This document shows, in pieces, positions 56,923 through 64,000 of a stretch of 64,000 nt of DNA. Source of the stretch: Spirochaetota bacterium. Its GTDB lineage: Bacteria; Spirochaetota; Spirochaetia; Treponematales; Treponemataceae. The stretch is taken from the NCBI GenBank assembly GCA_023443865.1, contig JAEZST010000022.1:1-64000 (forward strand). The letters run 5' to 3'. Each line of letters starts with the position of its first letter. The first letter of the stretch is position 1. The translations under genes were made by a program, and so were the position numbers. The notes under the pieces were generated by a model. The model was not told the origin of the DNA, ran no database searches, and saw nothing but the letters and a program-made list of their open reading frames with translations.

Positions 56923-57285
56923 TCAGGCGAGCAGCTTGCGCATGGCCGCCATGAGCTTATCGGTTTCGAAGGGTTTCACGATCCATCCGGAAGCCCCCAA
57001 TTCGCGCCCCTTCTGGCGCAGTTCGTCCTTGGTTTCCGTGGTAAGCATGAGTATGGGCGTGGAAGCGTATCCGGGCAGCTTGCGCACCTCGCCGAGCAGG
57101 GTAATGCCGTCCATCTTCGGCATGTTCACGTCGAAGAGAAAGAAATCGACGCCTCCCGCCCCCTTGAGTTTCGCCAGGGCGTCTTCGCCGTTTTCCGCCT
57201 CCACGACGTTGTACTCGCCGACGAGCGCGTTCTTGATGAGATTGCGGATCGAGTTCGAGTCGTCCACAAGCATTACGGTTTTCAT
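56923..57285 (-). CDS. cheY: Chemotaxis response regulator CheY
   Basis: A 120-aa single REC domain. MKTVMLVDDSNSIRN gives the acidic pocket, the phospho-Asp is in FLFDVNMPKMDG, with Thr in MLTTET and Lys in WIVKPFE. It carries the signal from CheA to the flagellar motor. Start 57285 is chosen because the longer frame lies outside the domain. Confidence 0.96.
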   Translation of the reverse strand: MKTVMLVDDSNSIRNLIKNALVGEYNVVEAENGEDALAKLKGAGGVDFFLFDVNMPKMDGITLLGEVRKLPGYASTPILMLTTETKDELRQKGRELGASGWIVKPFETDKLMAAMRKLLA

Positions 57286-57302
57286 CGTTGCCTCCGTTTG
57301 CC

Positions 57303-58577
57303 TTAAAAGAATTCTATATCCGTGTTCGTTCTTTGGAGCCTGATCCTGTCCGCGAGCCCGCATTGCTTCACCGCCCGTTCCAGGGCGTCCAGCTCGCGGG
57401 CCGTGGTAAGCCTGTGCCTGATCCGCTCGCTCGCCCGTTCCGGTTCCAGGGCCCGAGAAAGGGAGGCGGGATCGGCGCCCGTTTCCCGTATCTCGGCGAC
57501 GAGGTCGCGCGTCGCGAGGTCCAGGTTCTCGATTTCCTGGGTGATGATCGAATGCAGCATGGCGAGGGGCGAAAGGGTCTTAATGTCTATTTCCAGCGCG
57601 TTCACGAACTCCATAACCCCCGCGTAAAGTTCCGTCGTTTCGCGCATTTGGCGGTCAACCGAGAGTTTCACCGCGTCGTAGGAATCGGAATCGCGGGCCA
57701 TCTCCGCGAGCAGTCGGCCCCGGTTCGAGGACACCGCCTCGTTAATCGAGGAAAATACGCGATTCGAGACCGCAACGGTGGCCGCGATGTCCTGAACGAT
57801 ACGCTGGGTTTCCATGGCGAGCTTCTGTATCTCGTTGGAGATAACCTTGAAACCCTTGCCCCGTTCCCCCGCGCGGGCCGACTCGATCGAGGCGTTGATC
57901 GAAAGGACGTGCACCCGCTCGGCCACGTCGGCGATGTTCCCGAGCAGCGCCTTGATCGAGTCCATGTATTTTCCGATGCTTTCCACTTCCTGCGAGAGGG
58001 ACTTGAAGGTTTCGGCGGTCTCGCCGGTCAGGGAACTTAGTTGGTTCCTGAAGCGTTCCACCGATTCCTGAATGCGGGTAGCGTAGTCGCTCCTCTGGAA
58101 TTCGAGTTGGCCGGTTTTCATGCGTTCCAAAAAGCGCGTTATCGCCTCGCGAATCTTAACGAGGCTTTCCGACATGGGGTCGGACGTGCCGTTCAGGTAC
58201 GTTACGATGTTCTTGAAAAGCGAATCGAGGGCGGCCTCATAAAACTCGGTGTCGGGCGGCTCGGGTGCCGGCGAGAACCCCGGCGCCGCCGCGGCGGGAG
58301 TCGCCGGCCCCCGCGCTATTAATTCCGCGGCCGGTTCGCTTACGGTGACCGGCGATACGGCCTGCGGGTATGCCTTTTCGGCCTCGAAAGCGGCGGCCGA
58401 CAGGTTCGCGGCTTCGCGTTTTTCACGCCTGAGCGTCAGCGCGATACCCGCGAGCGCGAGGGCCAGGGCGGGCAAGGAAAGCGCAAGGCGGAGCGCGGCG
58501 GACGGGGGAGCGAGCATGACGATGCCTTCGAGCGCGACGGCAGCCGCGGCCGTCGCGAATAGGCCGGCCTTTTTCAT
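57303..58577 (-). CDS. MCP-like signalling protein with unusual layout
   Basis: A 424-aa protein with two N-terminal membrane helices (about 5-47) and no periplasmic sensor, an Ala/Pro-rich linker, and an MCP-type signalling region (about 95-330) with the tip RVHVLSINASIESARAGERG. This is a recognisable but atypical receptor hairpin. C-terminal helices extend it. Being second in the che operon, overlapping cheA by four bases, suggests a cytoplasm-facing receptor or adaptor of this pathway. Confidence 0.8.
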   Translation of the reverse strand: MKKAGLFATAAAAVALEGIVMLAPPSAALRLALSLPALALALAGIALTLRREKREAANLSAAAFEAEKAYPQAVSPVTVSEPAAELIARGPATPAAAAPGFSPAPEPPDTEFYEAALDSLFKNIVTYLNGTSDPMSESLVKIREAITRFLERMKTGQLEFQRSDYATRIQESVERFRNQLSSLTGETAETFKSLSQEVESIGKYMDSIKALLGNIADVAERVHVLSINASIESARAGERGKGFKVISNEIQKLAMETQRIVQDIAATVAVSNRVFSSINEAVSSNRGRLLAEMARDSDSYDAVKLSVDRQMRETTELYAGVMEFVNALEIDIKTLSPLAMLHSIITQEIENLDLATRDLVAEIRETGADPASLSRALEPERASERIRHRLTTARELDALERAVKQCGLADRIRLQRTNTDIEFF

Positions 58578-60676
58578 CGTACGGCCTCAAGGAGGCTCAG
58601 GTCCACGAGCTGGTCCACGTCTACCACCAGCCCGATCTTTCCGCCGGCGAGCACGGTGCCCGAGGTTATTCCCCGCATCTTCTTGAAACGGTTTCCCAGG
58701 GTCTTAATGACTACCTCTCGCTTGGCGATCACCTCGTCCACCAGGATCATGAATTTATGCTTGTCCGTGTTTTCCACCACTACGCCGATCAGGAACGGGG
58801 GCGTTTCCGTTCTCGTCATGGAGAATACCTGGTCCATCCGCAGCACGAGGATCGCCTCGCCGCGCAGGTCGCACACCTCTACCGCGCCGTTTACCGACGA
58901 GAGCATGGAAGGCTCAACCTTGAGAGATTCCACCACCGAGGCGATGGGAAAGATAAAGGTATTGTCCAGGTTTCGGGTTATCATGCCGTCGATTATCGCG
59001 GTGCTGAGCGGGAAAATGAGCCGGAAGGTCGTGCCCTCGCCCGGTTTCGTGTCTATCTCCATGCGCCCGCGGTTATTGGTCACCACCGTTTTCACGATAT
59101 CCATGCCGACCCCGCGGCCGGAAACCTGGCTTACCGTTTCGCTGGTGCTGAAGCCCGAGGTGAAAATCAGGTTATATACCTGTGCGTCGCTTAACGCTTC
59201 GGCGGACTCGGGCCGTACCAGGCCCCGCTCGACGGCCTTCGAGAGGATTTTTTGCCGGCTTAGCCCCCGCCCGTCGTCGGACACGGAAATAACGATGGAA
59301 TTTCCCCTCCGTTCCGCCGAAAGCACGATGGTTCCCTGGGCGTGTTTGCCGAGCGCGGTGCGTTCCTCGGGCGAGCCGATACCGTGGTCTATGGAATTGC
59401 GCACCAAATGCACCAGGGGTTCCTCGAGCTTTTCGATAAGGTTCCGGTCTATTTCCATGTCCTCGCCGCGGGTTTCGAGGAGTATCGCCTTACCGAGCTG
59501 CTTGCTCAGGTCGCGGACCACGCGCCTGATGGTGCCGAAAAGGCTTTGGACCGTGTCCGTCCGCAGTTCCATGGCGCCGAACTGGAGGCTTCGGGTAATT
59601 TTTTTCATTTGCGCGAACGCCGGGGTTTCGTCGCCGACCTGTCCCATGGCGATCAATAGCTCGCCGATCATGTCCACCAGGAAGTTGATTTTCGAGGCGC
59701 GCACCTTGATGATCGGGTCTTGCCGATCCGCTTTCTTTTCCGGCGCGGCGCCCTCGCTTTTTCTCTGTTTGTCCAGGGTTTCCTGCAGTTCCTGGGACGT
59801 AAGGTAATTTTCCTTGACGGCGATTTCGCCGAACTTCTTGGAGAACGCGGCCTCTTTTTGCTTTTGCAGGATCTTCTGTACCTCGTCCTCGCGCAGTTTG
59901 CCGTCGGAAACCAGCATATCGCCGAGGCTCGGTTTCTTGCAGACGGCGAAGCCTGTCAGTTTCTTGAAAAAGGGATCGAGGGGATAGTCGTTGAAGACGA
60001 CCACGTTACCGTCTTTTAACTGGGCGACTATCTTGCGCGCCAGGTCGATGCCCTCGAGCAGGGCGTCGATATGGACCGATTCCACGGAGCATTTCCCGCT
60101 TCTCATGGCGTCGAGGAGGCTTTCGATGTTATGGGTGAGTTCCCCGAGGGTCGCGAGCTTGAGAAAGCCGCATTCGCCCTTGATCGTGTGGAAAACCCGG
60201 AACAGCGCCTGGATGGATTCTACCGAATCGGGTTTGCCCTCCAGCTCGAGGACGAGGGTTTGCGCCTCGGCGAGCCGGTCTACCACGTCGGCGAGGAATA
60301 CCTGGAAGGTTTCGTCGTCGCGGAAGGGTTGGGCGGCCTCTGCCTCATCCTTTTTCGGCGAGCGTTCGAGCATGAAGGACGCAATGCGTTCATTCAGGCC
60401 TTCGCGCTGGCCGTCGTCCGCGGCGGTCAGGTACGACTGTAAAAGGTCGATTCCGTCGGAAACGTGCTGCTGGAAATCGGGACAGCCCGCTTTCTTCATC
60501 TCTGCGTTGATTCTCTCGAGCAGCCATTCGATAAGGCGATACGGCTCGTTGGTTTCGAGAAACGCGTCTTTCAGGGGGGCGATCAAATCCGCGAGATCCG
60601 AAAGCATCAGGAAGTCGCCCGTCTCGTATTCCAGCATTAAATTGGTGATTTTTATGAATTGAGCGGCCGGTGACAT
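58574..60676 (-). CDS. cheA: Chemotaxis histidine kinase CheA
   Basis: A 700-aa kinase. The Hpt domain has the phosphorylated His in FHTIKGECGFLKL (about 162-174). Then a linker, dimerisation helices, the ATPase with LVRNSIDHGIGSPEERTA and VSDDGRGLS, GRGVGMDIVK and a CheW-like C-terminus. An N-terminal helical extension (about 1-120) precedes Hpt. Start 60676 (MSPAAQF) is chosen for GGAGG just upstream. It leads the seven-gene che operon; no promoter consensus is obvious. Confidence 0.93.
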   Translation of the reverse strand: MSPAAQFIKITNLMLEYETGDFLMLSDLADLIAPLKDAFLETNEPYRLIEWLLERINAEMKKAGCPDFQQHVSDGIDLLQSYLTAADDGQREGLNERIASFMLERSPKKDEAEAAQPFRDDETFQVFLADVVDRLAEAQTLVLELEGKPDSVESIQALFRVFHTIKGECGFLKLATLGELTHNIESLLDAMRSGKCSVESVHIDALLEGIDLARKIVAQLKDGNVVVFNDYPLDPFFKKLTGFAVCKKPSLGDMLVSDGKLREDEVQKILQKQKEAAFSKKFGEIAVKENYLTSQELQETLDKQRKSEGAAPEKKADRQDPIIKVRASKINFLVDMIGELLIAMGQVGDETPAFAQMKKITRSLQFGAMELRTDTVQSLFGTIRRVVRDLSKQLGKAILLETRGEDMEIDRNLIEKLEEPLVHLVRNSIDHGIGSPEERTALGKHAQGTIVLSAERRGNSIVISVSDDGRGLSRQKILSKAVERGLVRPESAEALSDAQVYNLIFTSGFSTSETVSQVSGRGVGMDIVKTVVTNNRGRMEIDTKPGEGTTFRLIFPLSTAIIDGMITRNLDNTFIFPIASVVESLKVEPSMLSSVNGAVEVCDLRGEAILVLRMDQVFSMTRTETPPFLIGVVVENTDKHKFMILVDEVIAKREVVIKTLGNRFKKMRGITSGTVLAGGKIGLVVDVDQLVDLSLLEAVR

Positions 60677-60788
60677 CGATCCTCCACGGGACATGAATTG
60701 GTTTTTACGCTAAAAAAAACTGTAATGCATGCGGTGTGTCCGATGCAAATTTTGGCGGTATTATTTTGTTATCTAACAAGAAGATAAT

Positions 60789-60807
60789 GGTAATGATACG
60801 CATTATC
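60789..60807 (+). promoter_or_regulatory. Fur box
   Basis: The 19-bp sequence (GGTAATGATA then CGCATTATC) matches the Fur consensus GATAATGATAATCATTATC at 16 of 19 bases. It lies before a short reading frame with a strong ribosome site, in the space between cheA and the MFS gene. Confidence 0.7.
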
Positions 60808-60823
60808 GATAAGGAGGTATACG

Positions 60824-60853
60824 ATGAACCGCACTCGTCGCGCCCCGCGATAA
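60824..60853 (+). CDS. Nine-codon reading frame behind a Fur box
   Basis: AAGGAGG, six bases, then ATG and MNRTRRAPR followed by TAA. The ribosome site is among the strongest in the window, but the product is only nine residues and very basic. It may be a leader peptide or the remains of an iron-regulated gene whose body was lost. I see no continuation in any frame. It is followed by GC-rich DNA (60854-60961) with a CTCCGA/TCGGAG hairpin near 60909-60930. Confidence 0.4.
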   Translation: MNRTRRAPR

Positions 60854-60961
60854 TGGATTAGGGAAATGAAATAACGCGGCCATATCGCCTATCGGCCTTC
60901 GCGAATGAGGGGCTCCGAAGAAAGAAAATCGGAGGGGCTTTCGCCTTCTGCCTCGGCTTCC

Positions 60962-62203
60962 CTACTTCCCTTCCGGAAGCCTTACCCGGATCGCGACCCA
61001 GAGGTTGACGAGGGAGAGGGCGGCGGCGAGGTAAAACAGCCATTGGGGGCCGGCGACGGTCCATACGATGCCCCCGGCGTAGGCGCAGAGGATGGAGACG
61101 ACGTGGTCCATGGAAAGGCCCAGAGAAAGGGTGGGGGTAACGTCGGCCGGCGTAACGGCGATGGTACGGAGGTAGACCGTCCGGATGAGGCCCATTTGGG
61201 TGGACATGCGGTCGAGGATGAAGACGGCGTAGGCGAGGATCACGGGCCAACCGGTTACGGCGAGGAGACCTGAGGCGTAGCCGCCGGATACGAGGCCGTA
61301 CAGGACGTATACGCCGATGAAGGAGAGCGCGTCGGCGTAGAGCATGGCCTTGATGCCGAACCGGTCGAGCGCGCGGCCGAGGGCGGGAATGAAGAACATG
61401 CCGAGGAAGGCGCCGGCGATGCCGAGAAGGGCGATGGTGTCCGCTCCCTTGCCGAGGAGGGAGATGATGACCCAGGGGCCGTAGACGAGCATGATCTGCT
61501 TTTGGACGCCGAACATGACCACGAGGGTATAATAGAGGGAATATTCCTTCCGGAAGACGAAGCGGACCCGTTCGTGGGTTACCTTTTGGGCCTTGAGCCG
61601 CCGGTCAAGCGCGATGAGGAGGGCGGCGACGATGGCGAAGAGACCCGCGCCGATGAGGAAGGGGGTTTTCACCGGGCTCGCGAAGCTGAAAAGGCCCGAT
61701 CGGAAGCCCGCGAAGACGATGATCGCCCCGAGCATCTGGAAGGCGGTGGTCACGCCCTTGAATTGGCCCATGCGGGTTCCGAGGTTCCCCTTTTTCACGA
61801 GGTTCATGCCGATTGAATCTTGCAGGGGCATGAAGAGGTGCTGGCCCATGGAGTTGAGGAAGATGAACAGGAGCATGACGGCGAACGGAGGCGTGGCGAG
61901 GCCGAGCGCGGCGATGCCCGCGATGCCGAGCAGCTGGGCGATTACGGCGATGCGTAGGTCCGAGAAGCCCGCGAGCGCGGCGATCGCGAAGGTGGTGAGT
62001 ACGCCGGGCAATTCCCGGGGGAATTCGATGAGTCCCCGCTGGTAGGCGGAGACGTCGTAGGCGTCCTTAAAGTAGTTGGAGATGGGATCCGAGGTGAAGC
62101 TGAGGGCCAAGGCGGTGATCGCGATGGCGGCAAAGTATAGCTTGAGTTCTACCGAAACGGCCGGTTTCGCCAGAGAGGGGCTCTTTGATCCTTCGGTTTT
62201 CAT
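60962..62203 (-). CDS. Major facilitator superfamily transporter
   Basis: A 413-aa polytopic membrane protein with about 12 hydrophobic segments in two six-helix halves. RELPGVLTTFAIAAL and the central cytoplasmic loop (about 200-225, LDRRLKAQKVTHERVRF) fit an MFS layout. The substrate is unknown. No co-transcribed gene. Confidence 0.85.
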   Translation of the reverse strand: MKTEGSKSPSLAKPAVSVELKLYFAAIAITALALSFTSDPISNYFKDAYDVSAYQRGLIEFPRELPGVLTTFAIAALAGFSDLRIAVIAQLLGIAGIAALGLATPPFAVMLLFIFLNSMGQHLFMPLQDSIGMNLVKKGNLGTRMGQFKGVTTAFQMLGAIIVFAGFRSGLFSFASPVKTPFLIGAGLFAIVAALLIALDRRLKAQKVTHERVRFVFRKEYSLYYTLVVMFGVQKQIMLVYGPWVIISLLGKGADTIALLGIAGAFLGMFFIPALGRALDRFGIKAMLYADALSFIGVYVLYGLVSGGYASGLLAVTGWPVILAYAVFILDRMSTQMGLIRTVYLRTIAVTPADVTPTLSLGLSMDHVVSILCAYAGGIVWTVAGPQWLFYLAAALSLVNLWVAIRVRLPEGK

Positions 62204-62306
62204 GCGGGCGGCGCTCCTAAGGGTGTATGCCCCCTACTGTATACTCGATGGGTCTTTCGGCACAAGCGGGATCGCGGGGCGGCGCGGAGCCCTGACGCGG
62301 CGCCGC

Positions 62307-62326
62307 GGCGCGGATTAATCCGCGCC
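62307..62326. other. 20-bp perfect palindrome at the end of rluA-like gene
   Basis: GGCGCGGATTAATCCGCGCC includes the stop codon of the pseudouridine synthase gene, giving a stable hairpin for the mRNA end. There is no U-run, so it may work as a rho-dependent or stability element. Confidence 0.5.
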
Positions 62327-63352
62327 GTCTCGGCAATGCGCGAGGCAGCGGGAAAAATCGGCCGGTTCGGGCGAGATAACCGTGATTTGCCGGCCGTCGG
62401 CGGGATGGGGAAAGGAGAGGGCGGCCGCGTGAAGCATGACCCGGGGCAACGGGAAGCCGTCGTTGAGGGCTTCGGGGCCGCCGTAGAGCGGGTCGCCGAG
62501 AATGGGCGCGCCGAGCCCCGATAGGTGTACGCGGATTTGGTGCGTCCGGCCCGTGTATGGTTCGCACCGCACGAGGAGGGCGAGCGGATATGCGCCGATT
62601 ACGGTGAAGGCCGTTTTTGCCGGCGCGCCCTCGGCTTCGCCGACGGCTCCCCACTTTGCGCGGGCGCTTTTCGGCGATACGCGGCCCAATCGGTTGTCCA
62701 CGGTTACTTCGTCGCCGGCCTTTCCCAGGACGGCGCCGGGTTTCGCTCGCCGGGCAGGGTTCACCGCCTGTCGCGCCGCGAGGGCGAGGTAGGTTTTCTT
62801 CGCCGCGCGGTCGGCGAATAGGGCGTGAACAGCCGCGTTCGCCTCTTTCTTTTTCGTGAAAAGGACGACGCCCGAGGTTTCCCGGTCAAGGCGATGGTGC
62901 AGACCGACGTAGGGCAGCTCCAAGCTCCCTTCCCCGTTTTCCCGCCGCGCGGCCAGAAAGCGCCTGACCGCGCCGTGCAGGCTGTCCCGGGAGCCGACGA
63001 CCGTGCCTTCCGTGGGAATCCCCGCGGGCTTATTTACCGCTATGAGAAGGTCATCCTCGTACAGTACGTCGCGTTCGGCGATTTCGCAGGCTATGTCGTC
63101 GGGTTTCTTTTCGTGGGCGAAGCGTTCGGCGTCATAGGCGACCGTGACCGAATCGCCCCGGCGGAGGCCCGCGGCGGGCCTCGTTTCCCGCTTTCCGTTC
63201 ACGGCGACCGAACCCGAAACGATTAGCCGGCGGATTTTGGAATTGCTGAAGGCCGGAAGGTCTAGGGCGCGGGGCAAGCCTTCCCTGAGGCATTCGTCGA
63301 GCCGCGCGTGCGAGTTGGTCGATACGGGTATGGTCAATAGCGATACGGGCAT
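62315..63352 (-). CDS. RluA-family pseudouridine synthase
   Basis: A 345-aa RNA pseudouridine synthase: S4-like N-terminal part (about 15-75), catalytic Asp in HRLDRETSGVVLF, and YTGRTHQIRVHLSGLGAPI. Substrate RNA unknown, as the family includes 23S rRNA and tRNA enzymes. No neighbour suggests a specific target. Confidence 0.93.
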   Translation of the reverse strand: MPVSLLTIPVSTNSHARLDECLREGLPRALDLPAFSNSKIRRLIVSGSVAVNGKRETRPAAGLRRGDSVTVAYDAERFAHEKKPDDIACEIAERDVLYEDDLLIAVNKPAGIPTEGTVVGSRDSLHGAVRRFLAARRENGEGSLELPYVGLHHRLDRETSGVVLFTKKKEANAAVHALFADRAAKKTYLALAARQAVNPARRAKPGAVLGKAGDEVTVDNRLGRVSPKSARAKWGAVGEAEGAPAKTAFTVIGAYPLALLVRCEPYTGRTHQIRVHLSGLGAPILGDPLYGGPEALNDGFPLPRVMLHAAALSFPHPADGRQITVISPEPADFSRCLAHCRDGAD

Positions 63353-63449
63353 GGGCCATTCTAGCAGGGAGTCGCCGACGGAGGCAATGCGTCGCCAAGA
63401 CCGCGGCGCCGGTGACGCATTTCCCCGGCGGGGGTGTTACAATGGTACC

Positions 63450-64000
63450 ATGAATATCAAACGAATTGTATGCGCCGCGGCGATAGCGCTCGCCGCCTGG
63501 TCGCCCGCCTTCTCCATGGCCGTTACCGACCTGGCCGGGATAACCGGCAACGGGCGGATAGTAGAGCAGGAACGGTCGGTGCGGCCCTTTTCGAAGGTGA
63601 TCGCCACCGGCTCGGAGGAAGTCCGCATTCACCGCGGGGCGGAGTTCCGTGTCGTGGTCGCCTGCGACGAAAACCTCCTGGAACGATACCGTACCCGGGT
63701 CTCCGGCGATCGGCTCGAGTTGGGCTTTGAAAGCGGCACGAACGTGCGCGGCTTTACCAAGGTGACCGTGGACGTATGGATGCCGGACCTGGAGGGCATA
63801 ACCCTCTCGGGATCGGGCACGGTCAGGGCCGAGGATTCCTTTAGCCCGAAGCGGCTCGAAATCGTTCTTTCGGGATCGGGGTCCGTAACCGGCACCTTCG
63901 AGGGGGGCTCCTCAGACGCGGTGATCAGCGGTTCCGGCGCGATACGCGTCGCGGGTTCCGCCGAAAGGCTGAACGTTACCATTTCCGGCTCCGGCGATTT
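63450..64000 (+). CDS. DUF2807 (head GIN) domain protein, cut by the window end
   Basis: An open frame from ATG 63450 runs to the window end without a stop (183 residues seen). A signal peptide (about 1-22, NIKRIVCAAAIALAAWSPAFS) is followed by GRIVEQERSVRPFSKVIATG and repeated short beta units with SGSG motifs (LSGSGTVRAED, LSGSGSVTGTF, ISGSGAIRVAG), the head-GIN/DUF2807 pattern. It is probably an envelope beta-helix protein. It resembles the DUF4097 protein at 44822. Confidence 0.8.
   Translation, partial: MNIKRIVCAAAIALAAWSPAFSMAVTDLAGITGNGRIVEQERSVRPFSKVIATGSEEVRIHRGAEFRVVVACDENLLERYRTRVSGDRLELGFESGTNVRGFTKVTVDVWMPDLEGITLSGSGTVRAEDSFSPKRLEIVLSGSGSVTGTFEGGSSDAVISGSGAIRVAGSAERLNVTISGSGD

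Noticed and set aside
1..64000. Insertion sequences, prophage or integrase genes
   Set aside because: No transposase, integrase or phage structural protein could be recognised in any frame.

Overview
The window is a GC-rich bacterial chromosome segment, most likely from a nitrogen-fixing anaerobic spirochete (Treponema/Spirochaeta-like). That placement is an inference. It rests on an anaerobe-type nif cluster with nifI1 and nifI2 between nifH and nifD, a clostridial-type insertion in NifD, rubrerythrin next to a PerR/Fur-type regulator, exported proteins whose signal peptides end in treponeme-like AGGKSD-type sequences, and a chemotaxis operon with two receptor-like genes. No 16S or other phylogenetic marker is present.

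Layout. 1-6.2 kb: a tRNA with anticodon CAT, an isopropylmalate/homocitrate synthase-family gene coupled to a small HEPN-like protein, and a divergent pair made of an HTH plus periplasmic-binding-like regulator and the molybdate importer modABC. 6.4-15.8 kb: a complete minus-strand nif operon, nifH-nifI1-nifI2-nifD-nifK-nifE-nifN-nifB-2Fe-2S ferredoxin, with a near-consensus sigma-54 promoter before nifH. 16-17.7 kb: an AAA ATPase/DUF4143 gene between two 90-bp direct repeats, with a fragment of a second copy beside it. 17.7-22.8 kb: a TRAP transporter (dctPQM) plus a divergent MarR operon. 22.9-25.3 kb: an exported double FMN-binding-domain protein and homoserine dehydrogenase. 25.3-28 kb: the sigma-54 activator nifA overlapping a Nif11-like gene and a GNAT acetyltransferase.

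29-38.4 kb: a tightly overlapping five-gene operon joining a partner-switching signalling pair (STAS protein, SpoIIE-type phosphatase) to a metallo-beta-lactamase/GGDEF-like/receiver protein broken by one in-frame stop, a membrane glycosyltransferase and a membrane-anchored glycosidase-like protein. 38.5-46.7 kb: panE, a perR-like gene with rubrerythrin, a nickel/cobalt-type exporter with a DUF1007 protein, a decayed small CECL/CPFF protein gene, tRNA-Arg(CCT), DUF2461, a second Nif11-like gene, a Bcp peroxiredoxin, and a padR-DUF1700-DUF4097 envelope operon. 46.9-49.7 kb: a CsoR-controlled copper operon, copA-copZ-csoR. 49.8-52.8 kb: two diguanylate cyclases. 52.8-60.7 kb: the chemotaxis operon cheA-MCP-like-cheY-cheW-mcp-cheR-cheB. 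60.8-64 kb: a Fur box with a nine-codon reading frame, an MFS transporter, an RluA-type pseudouridine synthase and the start of a DUF2807 protein cut by the window end.

How it fits together. Molybdenum uptake, a possible homocitrate-type synthase, the nitrogenase structural and cofactor-assembly genes, PII-type post-translational control (NifI1/NifI2) and the NifA activator all lie within 28 kb. Similar TTATG...CATAA inverted repeats occur in the nifA, synthase-operon and dctP promoters, which suggests a shared regulator. The observations I rate highest are the NifA-Nif11-GNAT cassette with a four-cysteine Nif11 tail, the promoter-plus-terminator leaders before modA, nifA and a phosphoesterase gene, the single in-frame stop in the 36-kb signalling gene, the three tandem start codons of nifN, and the Fur-box/nine-codon stub.
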